Shown here: in pieces, positions 8,614 through 17,696 of the stretch
Layout: each line of letters opens with the position of its first letter
Position numbering within the stretch: position 1 is the stretch's first letter
Source of the DNA: Chromohalobacter moromii
GTDB lineage: Bacteria; Pseudomonadota; Gammaproteobacteria; Pseudomonadales; Halomonadaceae
Length of the DNA: 64,000 nt
Reading direction: 5' to 3'
Assembly (NCBI RefSeq): GCF_023091865.1
Contig: NZ_JAHXDI010000002.1
Span: 682,001 to 746,000 of the forward strand
Notes under the pieces: generated by a model
Told to the model about the DNA's origin: nothing
The model's database searches: none
Seen by the model: the letters and a program-made list of their open reading frames with translations, nothing else
Made by a program: the position numbers and the translations under genes

Positions 8614-9618
8614 ATGCAATTAAATAATAATCTGAAGCTGAAAAACTGCCTGTCCGTTGCTGCGGTGGCTAGCACAGTGGCTCTGATGTCTTCACCGGTT
8701 CAAGCCGAACAATGGCGCGGATGGAATATCCACCCGCCGAGTTACCCGAATGGCCAAGCACTGGAAAGTTTTGCCAAGGAAGTCGCAGACAAGACCGATG
8801 GTCGTGTCGAGCCTAAGGTCTATCATAACGCGGTGCTGGGCGATCAGCCGGACGCCATCGAGCAGGTGCGTAGCGGTGCGCTGGATTTTGCCAACTTTAA
8901 TATGGGGCCGATGGGGCCAATCGTTCCCGCTACTAACGTCCTTTCACTGCCGTTCATTTTCAAAAGTCCAGAAGATATGTACCGCATCATGGATGGCGAG
9001 ATTGGTGATCGCTTTGCCGATGCGTTGGCCGAGAAAAACTTGATTGCGCTGTCCTGGTTCGGCTCCGGGGCGCGCAGTCTCTACAATACCGATCATCCGG
9101 TGAAGACGCCCGACGATGTCGAGGGCCTCAAGGTCCGCGTCATGAACAATGATCTCTATGTGCAGATGATCGACGAGATGGGCGGTAACGCGACGCCGAT
9201 GGCTTATAGTGAAGTCTATCAGTCGCTCAAGACCGGGGTGATAGACGGCGCCGAGAACAATTACCCATCTTATGAGTCCAGCGGCCACTACGAGGTGGCA
9301 AAGTACTACTCCCTGACCGAGCATCTGATCCTGCCTGAGTGTCTCTGTGTCGCCAAGGCCAGTTGGGAGGAGCTCAACGATGAAAACCAGAAGGCTGTGC
9401 GCGAAGCGGCTGAAGATGCTGCCAAGCAGCAGCGGCAACTCTGGGAAGAAAGTGTCCAGGAGAGCCGGCAGAAGGTCCTCGATGCCAGCGTGAAGATCAA
9501 TGAGGTGGATGACAAGTCGGCATTTCAGGCCAAGATGCAGCCAATATACGACGCGTTCATCCAGGAACATCCGGATCTGGAGTCGCTTGTGACGGATATC
9601 CAAGCTGCCCAGCAATGA
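8614..9618 (+). CDS. dctP: TRAP transporter solute-binding subunit DctP, uronate type
   Basis: This 334-residue periplasmic binding protein has a signal peptide (cleavage likely after VQA, residue 31). The DctP fold shows AIEQVRSGALDFANFNMGPM, the carboxylate-binding Arg in LKVRVMNND, and YSEVYQSLKTGVIDGAENN. Together with the permeases at 9684 and 10222 it drives sodium-coupled uptake, suiting a salt-loving host. The surrounding catabolic genes imply a hexuronate or hexarate ligand. I recall a glucuronate-bound structure for a Chromohalobacter TRAP protein of this kind, but cannot confirm it is this one. TAGGAG sits ahead of the ATG. Confidence 0.93.
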   Translation: MQLNNNLKLKNCLSVAAVASTVALMSSPVQAEQWRGWNIHPPSYPNGQALESFAKEVADKTDGRVEPKVYHNAVLGDQPDAIEQVRSGALDFANFNMGPMGPIVPATNVLSLPFIFKSPEDMYRIMDGEIGDRFADALAEKNLIALSWFGSGARSLYNTDHPVKTPDDVEGLKVRVMNNDLYVQMIDEMGGNATPMAYSEVYQSLKTGVIDGAENNYPSYESSGHYEVAKYYSLTEHLILPECLCVAKASWEELNDENQKAVREAAEDAAKQQRQLWEESVQESRQKVLDASVKINEVDDKSAFQAKMQPIYDAFIQEHPDLESLVTDIQAAQQ

Positions 9619-9635
9619 TTCGTTAGTCCCACGAA

Positions 9636-9664
9636 GCGCTCCGGGTGGTAGTCCCCCGGGGCGC
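9636..9664 (+). other. Intercistronic hairpin between TRAP dctP and dctQ
   Basis: GCGCTCCGGG pairs with CCCGGGGCGC over 10 bp with one G-U pair and a 9-base loop. There is no T run. Such hairpins after a binding-protein gene often protect its mRNA and keep permease levels lower, which is the likely role here. Confidence 0.5.
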
Positions 9665-9683
9665 CTTGAAAGGATTGAATATC

Positions 9684-10217
9684 GTGACCTCATATTCCGA
9701 CCAACTGAGTGATCAGAACGAAGAGCCGCCACATCAGACGCCATTCGATCGCTTCCTGGATGGCATCGCACATCTGTGCATCATCGTCTCGGGTATTCTG
9801 CTCGTTTTTCTTATCGTAACGTTCGGTTGGCTGGTCTTTGGCCGTTACGTTCTCAACGACACGCCAACGTGGGTAGAGCAATCCTCATTGCTGATTGTCG
9901 TTTACATCACTTGTCTGGGGGCGGCTGCTGGCGTGCGTAATAATACCCACCTGAGCATCGATTTCGTCCGCGAAGGGTTACCGGCGTTGCCGCGCGAAAT
10001 CATGCGCTATATCGCCGATTTCTGCGTGGCTGCTTTTGGAGGCTTCATGGCCTGGCAGGGTTGGCTTTTGGTCATGGATAACCTCAGTCGTGCGATTCCC
10101 ATGATCGGTCTTTCCGAGAGTTGGCGCGCGACACCGCTGGCGATTTGCGGCCTACTGATGGTGCTCTTTTCGGGTGTCAACATCGCCCAACGTCTCATGA
10201 AGTACGGGAGGAAGTGA
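9684..10217 (+). CDS. dctQ: TRAP transporter small permease DctQ
   Basis: A 177-residue inner-membrane protein with four predicted helices (roughly residues 28-50, 68-85, 105-128 and 145-168). It carries the DctQ-type segment FVNT/WVEQSSLLIVVYITCLGAA followed by RNNTHLSIDFV. It pairs with the large subunit that begins 4 bases after its stop. I prefer the GTG at 9684 with AAGGA upstream. An earlier in-frame start near 9645 would put the N-terminus inside the intercistronic hairpin. Confidence 0.88.
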   Translation: MTSYSDQLSDQNEEPPHQTPFDRFLDGIAHLCIIVSGILLVFLIVTFGWLVFGRYVLNDTPTWVEQSSLLIVVYITCLGAAAGVRNNTHLSIDFVREGLPALPREIMRYIADFCVAAFGGFMAWQGWLLVMDNLSRAIPMIGLSESWRATPLAICGLLMVLFSGVNIAQRLMKYGRK

Positions 10218-10221
10218 CACC

Positions 10222-11502
10222 ATGGGTCTGATCATTCTTTTCGGCGTCTTCTTTCTGGGGCTGATCGTCGGTGCGCCGGTAGCCTTTGCCGTGGGGCTGG
10301 CCTCGGTCGTCACGTTCCTTTACGAAGGGTTGCCACTTTTCGTCGGTTTTCAGCGGATTCTTTCCGGTATTTCGGTTTTCTCGTTACTGGCCATACCGTT
10401 CTTCATTTTTGCCGGGGAGTTGATGTTGCATGGTGGCATATCCACCCGTTTGGTGCGTCTGGCATCGGCAGCAGTAGGGCGCGTGCGTGGTGGACTAGGC
10501 ATGGTCAATGTCAGCTCGTCCATGTTGTTTGGCGGTATTTCGGGCTCGGCCGTTGCTGACACCTCAGCGCTTGGTTCGATCCTCATTCCGATTATGAAGG
10601 AAAAGGGCTACGACGCTGATTACGCGGTCAATGTGACTGTTACGTCGTCGGTCGCTGGCGTGGTGATCCCACCCAGCCACAACATGATCCTCTACGCCGT
10701 CGCTGCGGGGGGCGGCATCTCGATCACTCAGTTATTTATCGCCGGTATCGTACCGGGTGTGCTGATGTGTTTGGCATTGGCTGTGGCGGCCTACATCGTG
10801 GCGGTTAAACGGGGCTATAAGGGGGAGCCGTTCCCTGGCTGGATGTCATTGCTCGTCAGCTTCGTGGCAGCGTTGCCTGGGCTGCTGACCGCAGTGATCA
10901 TCGTCGGTGGGGTGCTCTCTGGGATTCTGACGGTAACCGAATCCGGTGCTTTTGGCGCGATCTATGCCATTGTCGTGACGGGGTTGGTCTACCGCGAGCT
11001 GCGCTGGGAGCCCTTCAAGCAGGCTGTTTATCAGGCCGTGCGTACGACCTCACTTGTCATGATTCTGGTGGGATGTGCCTCAGCCTTCTCCTACTTACTG
11101 GCGCTTTACAGTGTGCCGCAACTGCTGACCGATGCGCTGCTGGGGATTTCCGACAACCCTTACGTCATCCTGCTGATGCTCAACCTGCTTCTGCTCGGGC
11201 TCGGAATGATCATGGACATGGCGGCGCTGATCTTGATTTGTACTCCCATTTTCCTGCCAGTTGCTCAGCAGTTCGGCATGGACCCGATTCAATTCGGCAT
11301 CATGATGATGATGAACCTGGGATTGGGGCTTTGTACGCCTCCCGTTGGGGCGTGTCTCTTTGTGGGCAGTGTTATCGGAAAAATCAAAATCGAGCACGCG
11401 GTACGCACCATCTGGCCATTCTATCTGGCGCTTTTCATAGTGCTGATGCTAGTGACCTATGTGCCGGCAATATCGCTGACGTTGCCTAGTTTCTTCCAGT
11501 AA
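10222..11502 (+). CDS. dctM: TRAP transporter large permease DctM
   Basis: The 426-residue transport channel has about 12 membrane helices. DctM family marks include GAPVAFAVGLAS, LLAIPFFIFAGELM, the GGISGSAVADTSALGSI signature, and NLGLGLCTPPVGACLFV near the C-terminus. It completes the TRAP importer with the two genes before it. GGAGG lies close to the start. It is followed 34 bases later by the galactarolactone cycloisomerase gene, so transport and catabolism are probably co-transcribed. Confidence 0.95.
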   Translation: MGLIILFGVFFLGLIVGAPVAFAVGLASVVTFLYEGLPLFVGFQRILSGISVFSLLAIPFFIFAGELMLHGGISTRLVRLASAAVGRVRGGLGMVNVSSSMLFGGISGSAVADTSALGSILIPIMKEKGYDADYAVNVTVTSSVAGVVIPPSHNMILYAVAAGGGISITQLFIAGIVPGVLMCLALAVAAYIVAVKRGYKGEPFPGWMSLLVSFVAALPGLLTAVIIVGGVLSGILTVTESGAFGAIYAIVVTGLVYRELRWEPFKQAVYQAVRTTSLVMILVGCASAFSYLLALYSVPQLLTDALLGISDNPYVILLMLNLLLLGLGMIMDMAALILICTPIFLPVAQQFGMDPIQFGIMMMMNLGLGLCTPPVGACLFVGSVIGKIKIEHAVRTIWPFYLALFIVLMLVTYVPAISLTLPSFFQ

Positions 11503-11536
11503 TGAATCTCTTCTGTCCGCTTATGAGTTATCCGAT

Positions 11537-12673
11537 ATGAAGATCGAAAAAGTATATACGCATATTCTCGACTATAAGCTCGAACAGGCCTTCGAAAGCG
11601 CGTCCATGCGTTTCGATAGGCGCCAACATTGCTTGGTCGAAATCGTCTGTGATGATGGCACCATCGGCTGGGGGGAATGCTTGGGGCCCGCCAAGCCCAA
11701 TGCTGCCTTAGTCAGTGCGTATTCGGCGGCACTCATCGGATGTAATCCGCTGGAAACGGAAAAGCTGTGGCTCGAGCTCTATAACCGTCTGCGCGATCAG
11801 GGGCAACGTGGCCTGACTGTAACGGCACTTAGCGGTATCGATATTGCACTTTGGGATATCAAGGGTAAGCGCTATGACGCGCCGGTATCCGAGCTGCTGG
11901 GCGGACGTTTTCGTGAATCCGTGCGGGCTTATGCCACCGGCTCGTTCAAACGAGATGGAGTCGATCGTATCCAGGATACGGCCGAGGAAGTTGCCGGCTA
12001 TGTCCGGGAAGGCTTTCACGGCGTGAAGATCAAGATCGGCTTCGATGTCGAGGAAGACCTGAAAGTGATCGCCGCCGCGCGCGAGTCGCTGGGTCCCGAG
12101 GGGCGCCTGATGATCGATGCCAACCATGGGTACGATCTGCTCGAGGCGCTGGATGTGGGCAAGCGTGCCTCGGCCTTCGGCGTGGATTGGTTCGAGGAGC
12201 CGGTGTTGCCGGAGCAGATTTCTACCTATCACGCGGTCCGTGATGGGCAGCCGATTCCCGTGGCGAGTGGTGAGAATTGGCATGGTCGTTATGCCATGCT
12301 GGAACCGCTGCAAACCCGTGCGGTGGATATCGTGCAGCCGGATGTCTGTAGCGTGGGCGGGTTTTCGGAAATGCGCCGTGTCGTCGATATGGCGGCCATG
12401 TTCGGCGTTCGCTTGGTGCCGCATGTGTGGGGAACGGCGGTGTGCCTGGCTGCGAGCCTACAGAGCATGGCGGCGTTACCACCGAATCCGCCTCGTCGTC
12501 GCCCTCGGGAACCCATTATGGAGTTCGACCGGACGCATAACCCTTTCCGACAAGCGGTCGTCAAAACGCCGTTGGAACATGCCGGCGGTGTCATGCAGAT
12601 CCCCGATGGACCGGGTCTGGGCATCGAGATCGACCGTGCTGCATTGCGCCAATTCGCTTTGAAGGAGGCATGA
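11537..12673 (+). CDS. gci: D-galactarolactone cycloisomerase (enolase superfamily)
   Basis: The 378-residue protein resembles, as I recall it, Agrobacterium Gci along the whole length, including FESASMRFDRR, GWGECLGPA and SVRAYATGSFKRD. Gci opens D-galactaro-1,4-lactone to 3-deoxy-2-keto-hexarate, linking galacturonate oxidation to KdgD. Enolase-superfamily residues are visible: the Lys pair in KIKIGF, metal ligands in IDANHGY, WFEEP and SGENW, and the His in VPHVWGT. It overlaps gli by ATGA. The close match to Gci favours this over a plain glucarate or galactarate dehydratase. Confidence 0.9.
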   Translation: MKIEKVYTHILDYKLEQAFESASMRFDRRQHCLVEIVCDDGTIGWGECLGPAKPNAALVSAYSAALIGCNPLETEKLWLELYNRLRDQGQRGLTVTALSGIDIALWDIKGKRYDAPVSELLGGRFRESVRAYATGSFKRDGVDRIQDTAEEVAGYVREGFHGVKIKIGFDVEEDLKVIAAARESLGPEGRLMIDANHGYDLLEALDVGKRASAFGVDWFEEPVLPEQISTYHAVRDGQPIPVASGENWHGRYAMLEPLQTRAVDIVQPDVCSVGGFSEMRRVVDMAAMFGVRLVPHVWGTAVCLAASLQSMAALPPNPPRRRPREPIMEFDRTHNPFRQAVVKTPLEHAGGVMQIPDGPGLGIEIDRAALRQFALKEA

Positions 12674-13539
12674 GCGTGTCAGAGATTCCTGCCAACACTC
12701 GTCCGCTCGACGGCCCGGCCCCCAAGCTCACGGCGCCGGCCGGAGCGACCGACTGTCACATTCACCTGTATCTGCCGGGCTTCGATGCCCAACCCGGCGG
12801 TCCGACGATTCCTGAGCTGGCAACGGTCGAGGATTATCGCAAGCTCCAGCGATGGCTGTCGCTCGAGCGTGTCGTCGTCACCCAGCCCAATGCGTATCAG
12901 CGTGACAATCGCGCTCTGCTTGCAGCGCTCGATCAGCTGGGTACGCACGCTGCCCGCGGTGTTGCCGCGGTAACGCCCGATACGCCGGCCAGCGACCTTC
13001 AGGCTTGGCATGCCAAGGGTGTGCGCGGGGCGCGGATCATGAATCTGCCGGGGGGCGCGGTCACCCAAGAGCAGATGCTCGATGTTGAGAAACGCATTCG
13101 GCCGCTGGGCTGGCACCTGATGGTGCAGTTCAACGGCTGCAAGCTTGACGACTACGTCGACGGCCTGCGACGTATCGAAGGCGAGTACATCATCGATCAT
13201 ATCGGCAAGTTCATGCCCCCGGTCGCGCCGGACGATGCTCGGGTCGACGAGATCCTGCGGCTGCTGGACCGTGGCAATGCTTGGTTCAAGATCTGCGCGG
13301 GTTACGAAGCCAGCCAGACGGGCGGTCCTGACTATACGGATATCGGCGCCATCGCCAAGCGGGTCATCGCGCATGCGCCCGAGCGCATCATCTGGGGCTC
13401 TAACTGGCCGCATGTCGGCGTACCGCGCGAACAGTATCCCGACGACGCCGAGCAACTCGACGTGTTGCTCGAGTGGGCTTCGGCCGAGCAGCGCCAGCGG
13501 GTCCTCGTCGACAATCCGGCGCGACTTTACGGCTTCTAG
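12670..13539 (+). CDS. gli: D-galactarolactone isomerase (amidohydrolase family)
   Basis: This 289-residue amidohydrolase-2 family protein has the length and context of Gli, which converts D-galactaro-1,5-lactone (made by Udh) to the 1,4-lactone used by Gci. Visible motifs are DCHIHLY at residues 28-34, IIDHIGKF, and IIWGSNWPH near residue 245. The usual metal-site Asp of the last motif is Asn here, as expected for members that do not need tightly bound metal. Its start overlaps the gci stop, implying coupled translation. A GTG six bases on is a second possible start. Confidence 0.87.
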   Translation: MSVSEIPANTRPLDGPAPKLTAPAGATDCHIHLYLPGFDAQPGGPTIPELATVEDYRKLQRWLSLERVVVTQPNAYQRDNRALLAALDQLGTHAARGVAAVTPDTPASDLQAWHAKGVRGARIMNLPGGAVTQEQMLDVEKRIRPLGWHLMVQFNGCKLDDYVDGLRRIEGEYIIDHIGKFMPPVAPDDARVDEILRLLDRGNAWFKICAGYEASQTGGPDYTDIGAIAKRVIAHAPERIIWGSNWPHVGVPREQYPDDAEQLDVLLEWASAEQRQRVLVDNPARLYGF

Positions 13540-13631
13540 ATGTCGCTATCTTGTTGAATGAGCGCGTATGAACGCGATGACGATCATTTGTGTTGATATC
13601 GCGCGTACTGAATATTGAAGGAGTGTAGGGC

Positions 13632-14432
13632 ATGTTGAATCGAATTTTGGTGACAGGCGCGGCCGGTGGTGTAGGTAAAGCGATCCGCCCTTACCTGGAT
13701 CAACTGGCAGAAAAAGTACGCCTGTCCGATATCGCTGAATTGGGCGAGGCCCAGCCGCATGAAGAATTGGTGCCCTGTGATCTCGCCGATGCCGAGGCTG
13801 TGAGAAATCTGGTCGCTGGTTGTGATGGGATCATTCACCTTGGCGGTGTCTCGGTGGAACAACCCTGGAACGCTATTCTCCAGGCCAACATCATCGGGGC
13901 TTACAATCTTTACGAAGCGGCTCGAAACCTCGGAAAGCCGCGCATCGTGTTTGCCAGCTCCAACCACACCATCGGCTTCTATCCACGTACTACACGCATC
14001 GATACCGAGGTGCCGCGTCGTCCCGACTCGCTGTATGGTTTGTCCAAGTGCTTCGGCGAGGACCTGGCGAGCTTGTATTATCACAAATTCGATATCGAGA
14101 CCCTCAGCGTGCGTATCGGTTCTTGTTTCCCCAAGCCGAAAGACACGCGAATGATGGCTACCTGGTTGAGCGTCGAGGATTTCATGCGTCTGATGAAACG
14201 CGCCTTCCTGGCCCCCAAGCTGGGGTGTACCGTTGTCTATGGCGCATCGGCGAACACCGAATCGTGGTGGGATAACAGCAAATCAGCGTTTCTTGGCTGG
14301 GCTCCGCAGGATAGTTCGGAGCCTTGGCGAGTCGAGGTCGAAGCAGAAGCCGGTGAGCTCGATCCTCATGATCCGGAGGTCGTCTATCAGGGAGGCAAGT
14401 TCGTCGCGGCTGGGCATCCGGATGACAAATGA
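13632..14432 (+). CDS. udh: Uronate dehydrogenase
   Basis: A 266-residue short-chain dehydrogenase of the SDR-extended type that oxidises D-galacturonate or D-glucuronate to the hexaro-1,5-lactone with NAD. The Rossmann motif ILVTGAAGGVGKAI opens the protein, the catalytic Tyr and Lys are in YGLSKCFGE, and SSNHTIGFYP is a Udh signature. GAAGGAG lies ahead of the ATG. A uronate dehydrogenase structure from Chromohalobacter is known to me from memory. Together with gli, gci, gudD and kdgD it defines the oxidative uronate route. Confidence 0.92.
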   Translation: MLNRILVTGAAGGVGKAIRPYLDQLAEKVRLSDIAELGEAQPHEELVPCDLADAEAVRNLVAGCDGIIHLGGVSVEQPWNAILQANIIGAYNLYEAARNLGKPRIVFASSNHTIGFYPRTTRIDTEVPRRPDSLYGLSKCFGEDLASLYYHKFDIETLSVRIGSCFPKPKDTRMMATWLSVEDFMRLMKRAFLAPKLGCTVVYGASANTESWWDNSKSAFLGWAPQDSSEPWRVEVEAEAGELDPHDPEVVYQGGKFVAAGHPDDK

Positions 14433-14470
14433 AAACTCCATGGTGATTTGTCAGTCGTTGGGAGGCACTC

Positions 14471-15493
14471 ATGAATGATCATCAGACAAGGCTATCGCTT
14501 GAGGACGCCTGGACGCTGAGTATCGATGTTCTTGAGCAAAATGGCTTTTCCCAGGACCAGGCGGCTGCCATTGCCCGTAGCGTGATGGCCGCGCAGCGGG
14601 ACGAATGCCACTCGCATGGGATGTATAGGTTGCTGGATTGCGTGCGCACCGTTCGGTATGGCGGTGTCGAGCCTCGGGCCGTACCTGAGATTCACGAAAA
14701 AGCGCCCGGTGTGATCAGTGTCGATGCTCGAGGCGGATGCTCGCTACTGGCTTTCGAGACCGCTCGGGAGCCTTTTATTGAGAAGGCGCGTGCCACCGGC
14801 GTGGCGGTTCTGGCTGTCAAAAACGCCTTTCACTTTTCCGCGTTGTGGCCTGAGGTGGAATCCTTGGCCAACCAGGGCTTAGTCGCGTTGGCGATGACGC
14901 CGAGCCATGCGTACGTCGCTCCAGCGGGTGGCCACTCGCCATTATTGGGTACTAATCCCATCGCGTTTGCCTGGCCGCGGCCGGAGAGCGAGCCTTTCGT
15001 CTTCGACTTCGCTACCAGCGTGGTGGCACGCGGCGAGGTTGAACTGCACCGCCGGGCGGGTGAGTCGATCCCCGAAGGCTGGGCGCTCGACGAGACGGGC
15101 CAGCCGACGACTGATCCATCGGCCGCATTGGCCGGGGCGCTCCTTCCGTTCGGTGGTCACAAGGGGGCCGCACTGTCGATCATGATCGAACTGCTGGCCG
15201 GGCCCCTCATCGGCGATCGCCTGGGTCATCAAACCCGTCCGGCGGATGGCAGTGACGAAGGGGCGCCGCAGCATGGCGAATTCATCCTGGCCATGGACCC
15301 TCATGCTTTCCTCGGCACTGGTGTTGCAACGCGTTTACAACAGGCCGAAGCCTTGTTCGAGGGTATCACGGCCCAAGGGGCTCGCTTACCATCGCAGCGA
15401 CGATATGGGGCCAGAAAACGTAGCCAGGCAGAAGGGGTGATAATTCCCCAAAAGCTTCACGACGAGCTGGTCAAGCTAAGAGATCCGTCATGA
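14471..15493 (+). CDS. Ldh2/malate dehydrogenase-family NAD(P)H oxidoreductase, DpkA-like
   Basis: A 340-residue member of the type-2 malate/lactate dehydrogenase family. It shows SHGMYRL with the catalytic His, FHFSALWPEVES, GTNPIAFAWP, FDFATSVVARGEV and LPFGGHKGAALSIMIELLAG. The HFxALWPxVE segment and C-terminal part resemble Pseudomonas DpkA, the delta-1-piperideine-2-carboxylate / delta-1-pyrroline-2-carboxylate reductase, more than lactate or diketogulonate enzymes. Its role among uronate genes is unclear. It may reduce a cyclic imine or a side product of the sugar-acid pathway. Family is firm, substrate is open. Confidence 0.78.
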   Translation: MNDHQTRLSLEDAWTLSIDVLEQNGFSQDQAAAIARSVMAAQRDECHSHGMYRLLDCVRTVRYGGVEPRAVPEIHEKAPGVISVDARGGCSLLAFETAREPFIEKARATGVAVLAVKNAFHFSALWPEVESLANQGLVALAMTPSHAYVAPAGGHSPLLGTNPIAFAWPRPESEPFVFDFATSVVARGEVELHRRAGESIPEGWALDETGQPTTDPSAALAGALLPFGGHKGAALSIMIELLAGPLIGDRLGHQTRPADGSDEGAPQHGEFILAMDPHAFLGTGVATRLQQAEALFEGITAQGARLPSQRRYGARKRSQAEGVIIPQKLHDELVKLRDPS

Positions 15494-15553
15494 GGCTGGT
15501 TGCCCTGGTGTGAGTGGGCTGAGATCGTGATCTCCTGAATCAGGAAGAAAAGC

Positions 15554-16879
15554 ATGTTTCCCAAGATCATCAAGATGAACGTCGTGCCGATCGCCGGCTA
15601 CGATGGCTTTCTGCTCAACCTGAGCGGTGGACATGCGCCTTGGTTCATTCGTTGTGTGGTGATTCTCGAAGACGACGCGGGTAATAAAGGTGTGGGAGAG
15701 ATTCCTTCGAGTGCGGGTATTCTCAACGGGCTGGAGCAGTGCCGGGAGCTGGTCGAGGGGGCGCGTGTCACAGACATCAAGAAGACGCTGAATCAAACGA
15801 AACAGCTCTTGGCTAAAAACGGCCGTGAAGAGCGGGGTCGTCAGACGTTTGACCTGCGCGTGGCGGTGCATGTGCTGACGGGCATCGAGTCCGCGCTATT
15901 TGATCTTCTGGGCCAAGCGTTGGGCATGCCGGTGGCGGATCTATTGGGACAATACGGTCGCCAGCGCGACGAAGTCGAGGTATTGGGTTATCTGTTTCTG
16001 CTCGGTGATCCGGACAAGACCGATCTGCCTTATCCTAAAGCCGAGAACCCGCAGGATGCCTGGGATGAAGTACGGCGCAAGGAGGCGCTGACCCCCGAGG
16101 CTGTTGCCAACTTGGCCAAGGCCGCCTATGAGCGATATGGCTTCAGGGACTTCAAGCTCAAGGGTGGCGTACTGCGCGGTGAAGAAGAAGCCGACTGCAT
16201 CCGCGCGCTCCACGAGGCGTTTCCCGAGGCGCGGCTGACCCTGGATCCCAATGGTGCCTGGTCGCTCGATGAAGCGGTGCGTGTTCTGGAGCCGGTCAAG
16301 CATCTGATGAGCTATGCTGAAGATCCCTGTGGTCAGGAAGAAAGCTATTCCGGTCGTGAGACCATGGCGGAGTTCAAGAAGCGCACCGGCTTGCCTACCG
16401 CGACGAACATGATCGCCACCGACTTCAAACAGTTGCAGTATGCCGTACAGCTTAATTCAGTTGATATTCCCCTCGCGGACTGCCACTTCTGGACCATGCA
16501 GGGCGCGGTGATGGTCGGCGAACTGTGCAATGAGTGGGGCATGACCTGGGGCTCGCACAGCAACAATCACTTCGACATCTCGTTGGCGATGATGACGCAT
16601 GTGGCAGCGGCCTGCCCGGGTGAGATCACTGCCATCGACACTCACTGGATTTGGCAGGATGGTCAACGTATCACCAAAGAGCCGTTCAAGATCCGGGACG
16701 GCAAGCTGAAGGTACCGTCCGCGCCGGGGCTCGGCGTCGAGCTGGACGAGGATAAGTTGATGGAAGCTCACCAGCTTTATAAGCGTCTTGACGTCACGCA
16801 GCGCAATGATGCCATGGCGATGCAGTATCTGATTCCCGGGTGGGCGTTCGATCCCAAGCGTCCGGCATTGGTACGTTGA
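15554..16879 (+). CDS. gudD: Glucarate dehydratase
   Basis: This 441-residue enolase-superfamily enzyme dehydrates D-glucarate to 5-dehydro-4-deoxyglucarate, the KdgD substrate. The acid/base Lys is in FKLKGGV (residues 200-206), metal ligands are in LDPNGAW, YAEDPCG and ATNMIATD, and the catalytic His is in [12 protein letters not shown]. Length fits E. coli GudD (446). It handles the glucuronate-derived branch, while Gci handles the galacturonate branch. AGGAAGAAAAGC lies ahead of the ATG. Confidence 0.95.
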   Translation: MFPKIIKMNVVPIAGYDGFLLNLSGGHAPWFIRCVVILEDDAGNKGVGEIPSSAGILNGLEQCRELVEGARVTDIKKTLNQTKQLLAKNGREERGRQTFDLRVAVHVLTGIESALFDLLGQALGMPVADLLGQYGRQRDEVEVLGYLFLLGDPDKTDLPYPKAENPQDAWDEVRRKEALTPEAVANLAKAAYERYGFRDFKLKGGVLRGEEEADCIRALHEAFPEARLTLDPNGAWSLDEAVRVLEPVKHLMSYAEDPCGQEESYSGRETMAEFKKRTGLPTATNMIATDFKQLQYAVQLNSVDIPLADCHFWTMQGAVMVGELCNEWGMTWGSHSNNHFDISLAMMTHVAAACPGEITAIDTHWIWQDGQRITKEPFKIRDGKLKVPSAPGLGVELDEDKLMEAHQLYKRLDVTQRNDAMAMQYLIPGWAFDPKRPALVR

Positions 16880-16928
16880 ATGGTTGAATGAACAATGAGT
16901 GAATACCCATGCAAGCGACACATGACCT

Positions 16929-17651
16929 ATGAACTCACTTGGCGTTAAACGTGTCTCCCAGCAAGGGAGCTTGTCCCGACAGGTGTCTCAGCAGCTCGAG
17001 GCGATTATTACAGCGGGCGAGATCGCCGTCGGCGATAAGCTACCGCCTGAGAATGGCTTGTGCGATATGTTCGGCGTCAGCCGTACCGTCGTTCGTGAGG
17101 CCATTACGCATCTCAAGTCGCTGGGGCTGGTCGAGACGCGGCGCGGTATCGGCACGCGGGTGCTCCGCTGCGCGCCGGAGGAAGCGTATCCTGCCAAGCG
17201 GATCAGCCTGACCACGGTCGAGGATATCCTGGGAATTCTCGAATTGCGCTTGACGCTGGAGCCGGAAGCCGCCGCGCTGGCAGCGTGGCGGCGCGACGAG
17301 GCGGATATCGAGCGGCTTCGTCAGGCACATGCGCGATTCATCGAGGCGTTCCAGCATCAGTCCCAGGCACGGGAAGAAGATTTCTCTTTTCACTTCGCGG
17401 TGGCGCAAGCCACGCATAATCCGGCCTTCACCACGGTGTACGAGCAGTTGAATCTGGGCGCAATCCCCCGTGCCAAGTTGCTTTCCGTCGAACTCGATAC
17501 GGTGGCGACGCATCGTTATCTGGAGCGTGTTGCCGATGAGCATGCCGATATTCTCGAGGCGATTATCGCTGGCGACGCGGATGCGGCCCGCGATGCGATG
17601 CGCCACCATCTGAGCCGTGCGAGCAATACCTATGCCTCCTATCGGGAGTGA
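16929..17651 (+). CDS. FadR-subfamily GntR transcriptional regulator
   Basis: A 240-residue regulator with a GntR winged helix at residues 10-80 (AVGDKLPPENGLCDMFGVSRTVVREAI) and an FCD ligand-binding domain after it, with the acidic and His metal or ligand positions in FHFAVAQATHNP and DEHADILEAIIAGD. It sits between gudD and the dioxovalerate dehydrogenase, so it most likely controls the uronate cluster and senses a hexarate or keto-hexarate. The TGT-N3-ACA pair upstream of kdgD is a candidate operator. Ligand and sites are inferred. Confidence 0.88.
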   Translation: MNSLGVKRVSQQGSLSRQVSQQLEAIITAGEIAVGDKLPPENGLCDMFGVSRTVVREAITHLKSLGLVETRRGIGTRVLRCAPEEAYPAKRISLTTVEDILGILELRLTLEPEAAALAAWRRDEADIERLRQAHARFIEAFQHQSQAREEDFSFHFAVAQATHNPAFTTVYEQLNLGAIPRAKLLSVELDTVATHRYLERVADEHADILEAIIAGDADAARDAMRHHLSRASNTYASYRE

Positions 17652-17696
17652 TGGGTACTGCTTATATACGTATTCAATCCGCACAAGGAGTAGATC

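Noticed and set aside
11568-11585. TATATACGCAT in gci resembles TATATACGTAT before 17697, as a possible second operator
   Set aside because: It falls in coding sequence, the two sites do not share flanks, and it was not found before other cluster genes.
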